Under the pieces are notes generated by a model that saw nothing but the letters and a program-made list of their open reading frames with translations, was not told the origin of the DNA and ran no database searches. Positions 60,942 through 64,000 of a stretch of 64,000 nt of DNA are shown piece by piece. The stretch's first letter is position 1; each line of letters begins with the position of its first letter. Position numbers and translations under genes: made by a program. Origin of the DNA: Bimastos eiseni (Eukaryota; Annelida; Clitellata; Crassiclitellata; Lumbricidae); contig OY365813.1 of NCBI GenBank assembly GCA_959347315.1, forward strand, positions 35,248,286-35,312,285, written 5' to 3'.

Positions 60942-62098
60942 CAAACAGATAGACAAATTGAATTGGTAAGCCAGTGAAACCTCACCTTCTTCCTAGCAAA
61001 TGGCCTGCCTACGAGTATGAAGGGAGTTTGAAAATGTTTTATTTATTAGGCCTACTTAAGTCAAATAAAAATATTAAATAGTCAGACAACTCAGTGAAAT
61101 TTTGATTGAGTTGTCTTCTACAATGGTCGTCGCTAGTTAGCATTAGGCTTTTAGCAGCGGATTTGTGGATCGTCTTTTTGTCGATTGATTGAATTTGCGT
61201 GTACCACATTATATATTCGATCCATTCTATGAACCCACCAGAAACTCTCCTCTTGCTATCTTCCCATAGGTCTATCACTCAAAACTGAAGACAGATCACT
61301 GCAATGTTTTGGATTGCCAAATAAACTTTTATTGATCTTGATTTTGATTGATTCAAAAACAATGCAGTATTGTTAGTAGTTGGCTTTAACGATTTACGTT
61401 CGCCCACCTTAGAGTTCCCTTGACCGTCAGCATCTGGAGATGATGCGCATCTGTAGCTTTTACTGCTGTTACTTCCGTCAGACGTTTCTAGAGAGTTTTT
61501 TTATTCTTAACACCAGGAGCGAAAATTTATGGCAATTATTGGCTCCCACATTCGTGATTTCTGCCCCTTCGTTGATTGAGGGATCAAGCATTTCCTCAGG
61601 ATTGTCACGCTGAGTGCGTGACTGCTGGGCTAACATGCTGAATAGCTATAGTGGGCCTGCTGTGAGAGGAGCTGTATAAATTATCAGATACGATATCAGA
61701 CTAGATCAGGTTTTATTTGATTGAATTTGGTTGAATTTGATTGAATTTGATTGAATTTGATTTGGACCTCCTTCGGAAACCTCTATGATTTGCCTCAGCG
61801 CTTCTGAATAAGGTGGTGCCTGAGCTTGGCTTTCGAGTGGCGCTTTAGAAGTTTGGAGATTACACTTACGATGCTGACAGTTTGACAGACGATCAATGGC
61901 CTCCTCTCAGGTGCTATTATATGCGCTATATAAAAATATTGTTCTTCGTAATCTCTTGGCGCCCGATTACTTTAAGCCATTGCGTTTCATATATTATTTT
62001 TATTTGTGTATTAAGTGGTAATAAGTCCATTATTACTCGTGACAATATTCCCAAATTTTTATCTGATATACACCGTGTCTCAAAATATACCAAGCAAA
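60942..62098. other. Intergenic or upstream intron sequence
   Basis: No further kringle or signal-peptide exon found. Contains tgaatttgattgaatttgat pentadecamer-like repeats at 61700-61765 and a LINE-type 3' end (gtggcgctttagaagtttgg) at 61800-61875. Confidence 0.4.
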
Positions 62099-62122
62099 GT
62101 TATATATATATATATATATATA

Positions 62123-62160
<38 letters not shown>
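62099..62160. repeat. (TA)n microsatellite
   Basis: About 30 ta units with a short interruption; it is flanked by gcgttgatagctttcacg. Confidence 0.9.
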
Positions 62161-62162
<2 letters not shown>

Positions 62163-63667
62163 TTGATAGCTTTCACGCTATCAATGAAGATTGAAGATAC
62201 CTAATGAGTTTTCATTTCGATCTATTGCGACCGATACATGTAAGGCTATGTTGTCTTATGTTGTCCTGTACTTTAAGGAGTGACATTATAGTGATGTGAC
62301 CTGGTCGTTATTAACTTTTTTTAATTTCCTGAGTATGATTTATAGAGAGCTGGTGACCTCTGCGGTGAATTGTACGTCCCTGTTGATGGAATCTTACTTG
62401 TTTCGAGTGGAAAAGCGAGAGAGAGGGATAAGTGGAGAGGGAGGAGAGGAGAGGAGGAGACTCACTCACTCATAGACATACATATATCAGACGAACAAAG
62501 TGGCATTTTGTATATGGAATGAAGTAGAGTGAAATTTCTTAATAATTTTTTGGTCTCTGGAATTCGTTGATTTGAAACAAATATCTAAGAAATTGTGAGG
62601 CAGACAAACAGTTTTGAGCAAATGTTTCTTTAAAAGTTAAACGATACGACACGTTATACATTTAACAACAGAAATTGCGAATAGGAATAATTCGAGTCTT
62701 ATTCTAATCAAGTGACATAGACGGTAATAAGCTGTGTGGATGAGAGATGTATAAAAATCCAATCAGCTGGATATATTTTGTGCTCTGTGGCATTTTGACC
62801 TAAACCTATTAGAGCCCTTGTTACATCGTAGTTTGTGTTTCTAGAGATCATGGACTTCGAAATTTTATAGCTCTACGAAAAAGTTGAGCTCAGGGCACAC
62901 ACTTATTCACGAGCCCTACGTTAGAATATTCAACACATTTATGTTTAATCATACAAGCGAGTAAACCCTCTCATAGTCTATAGATTAGCCAGACTTTGAA
63001 GCATTGTATAACATGTTTGAGCAGTTTAACCATTGTGTAAGCATACGTATCTAAATGAGGTGGTACAGTTACAGCAGTGAAGGGCCTGCTGCTCGGTCTG
63101 TAGGTTTAGATGGCAATTAAAACGGATGGACGGTGGTGAAGGATATATCACTCGATCAACTTCTCGAGAGACTGAATGATCGAAGATACAGAAGATGCAT
63201 AGAATTAATCTACTAAATGTGGCGCTACATGGACGAAGAGTTAAGCGTATAATACACATAATATGTCACCAGTGAGACTTAAGTACTTCGTATACAATCA
63301 TGCATTAGTAATACGGGAGCCTATAATGGCAACAGTTGGACTGAACGGAATCAGTATAAGTGAATGAAGCCAAAGCGAAATTGTTGAAATGTTCAACAGT
63401 GCAGCAGTGTAGTTATTAAGTTTTTATATATAGGTAGACAAATTGGCAAATTGCTAACATACTACTTCACTTAAAAGCGGTTTATAAATGTATATATGAA
63501 TGAATGATGTCGAAGGTGATGACGTTGATGATGACGCTGATGATGATCATGGACGTTTCAGCATTGTTCAATACGATTGTTGTCTTGAATACTGCAACGC
63601 CATTTACTGCGTATACGTTGTCTTATAGAGAATACAAATCTCGTTTCTTTCGTTGGTCGTTTCACAC
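62161..63667. other. Right-hand spacer with second copies of blocks A and B
   Basis: A2 at 62510-62750 and B2 at 63290-63500 pair with 57595-57838 and 58430-58640. A gag-rich tract lies at 62415-62460. No coding recognised. Confidence 0.5.
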
Positions 63668-63723
63668 TCAGTAGAAGAATCTCTCGAAGTAGTCTCGCGG
63701 TTGGACCTGTACACCTGTGATCC
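63668..63723 (-). CDS. Possible 3' terminal exon of a gene beyond the right edge
   Basis: Minus strand: acceptor ttctaactttcag, then a short open exon encoding ITGVQVQPRDYFERFFY and a stop TGA at 63668-63670. The acceptor and composition look exon-like, but it is short and unrecognised. Confidence 0.25.
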
Positions 63724-63814
63724 CTGAAAGTTAGAAAATATCGTATTGTAGAAATATAAATCTCGTGGCCTTCAATATTCGTTTTCGACTCAGTAGAAAT
63801 GTTATTACTTTTCC

Positions 63815-63875
63815 AGAAGGGGCGCTATAGAAGTGTCCAGAATGAATGAATGCGTGAATGACAGACAGATAGACC
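63815..63875 (+). repeat. Retroposon 3' tail
   Basis: aaggggcgctatagaagtgt followed by gaatgaatgaatg, the same tail type as elsewhere in the window. Confidence 0.5.
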
Positions 63876-64000
63876 GACAGACTCACTGATCAATAGAAAG
63901 AGATGTTGAAATAGATAGCAGTAGACAAGCTAGTGAATTAGTTATGAGAATTTTGTAGCAGCTCTTCAAGGAGACCGCTAAGAGGCGCTACCAATGCCAG

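Overview
This window is nuclear DNA from an intron-rich animal, probably a marine invertebrate. It holds seven multi-exon gene regions with GT-AG (and two GC-AG) introns of mostly 0.3-2 kb, AATAAA signals, tRNA-headed SINEs, LINE fragments, MITEs, a solo LTR and many minisatellites. AT-rich introns and human-like proteins (YEATS/AHD, evectin, VLCAD, CAT4, RBM5/10, kringle) fit a deuterostome or another slowly evolving metazoan. I cannot name the phylum from the sequence alone. All exon models were built by hand from reading frame, splice-site phase and family knowledge.

Layout, left to right. (1) 100-6060 (+): a complete MLLT1/MLLT3 (ENL/AF9) homologue, 5 exons, 843 aa, with an N-terminal YEATS reader and a C-terminal AHD. 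(2) 8432-11128 (-): a complete evectin (PLEKHB2-like) gene, 5 exons, 222 aa, convergent with MLLT. (3) 12681-25314 (+): a complete very-long-chain acyl-CoA dehydrogenase (ACADVL), 18 exons, 617 aa, divergent from evectin. (4) 28213-28959 (-): the 3' exon of a class II aldolase/adducin-like protein. (5) 28960-33164: a transposon-rich spacer (CR1/L2-like and RTE-like LINE pieces). (6) 33165-39181 (+): a complete cationic amino-acid transporter nearest SLC7A4, 6 exons, 695 aa, with a solo LTR in its last intron. (7) 41388-55911 (+): a complete RBM5/RBM10 splicing factor, 19 exons, 839 aa. (8) 57.6-64 kb: a repeat-dense tail with a minus-strand kringle exon cluster. One of its three kringle exons is broken by a stop codon and a lost splice acceptor, and a possible terminal exon of a further gene lies near the right edge.

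The genes are unrelated housekeeping or regulatory genes (transcription elongation, endosomal trafficking, mitochondrial beta-oxidation, amino-acid transport, splicing). There is no operon or pathway cluster. The most unusual theme is tandem duplication seeded exactly at splice junctions. SLC7A4 carries a 9 x 24-nt in-frame ladder of donor sites, the MLLT intron has a 25-bp minisatellite that repeats its own GC donor, and ACADVL has a 53-bp duplication of a splice acceptor plus exon start. I found no obvious new multi-gene system. The splice-junction repeats, the decaying kringle duplication and the mobile elements with clean target-site duplications are the best leads.
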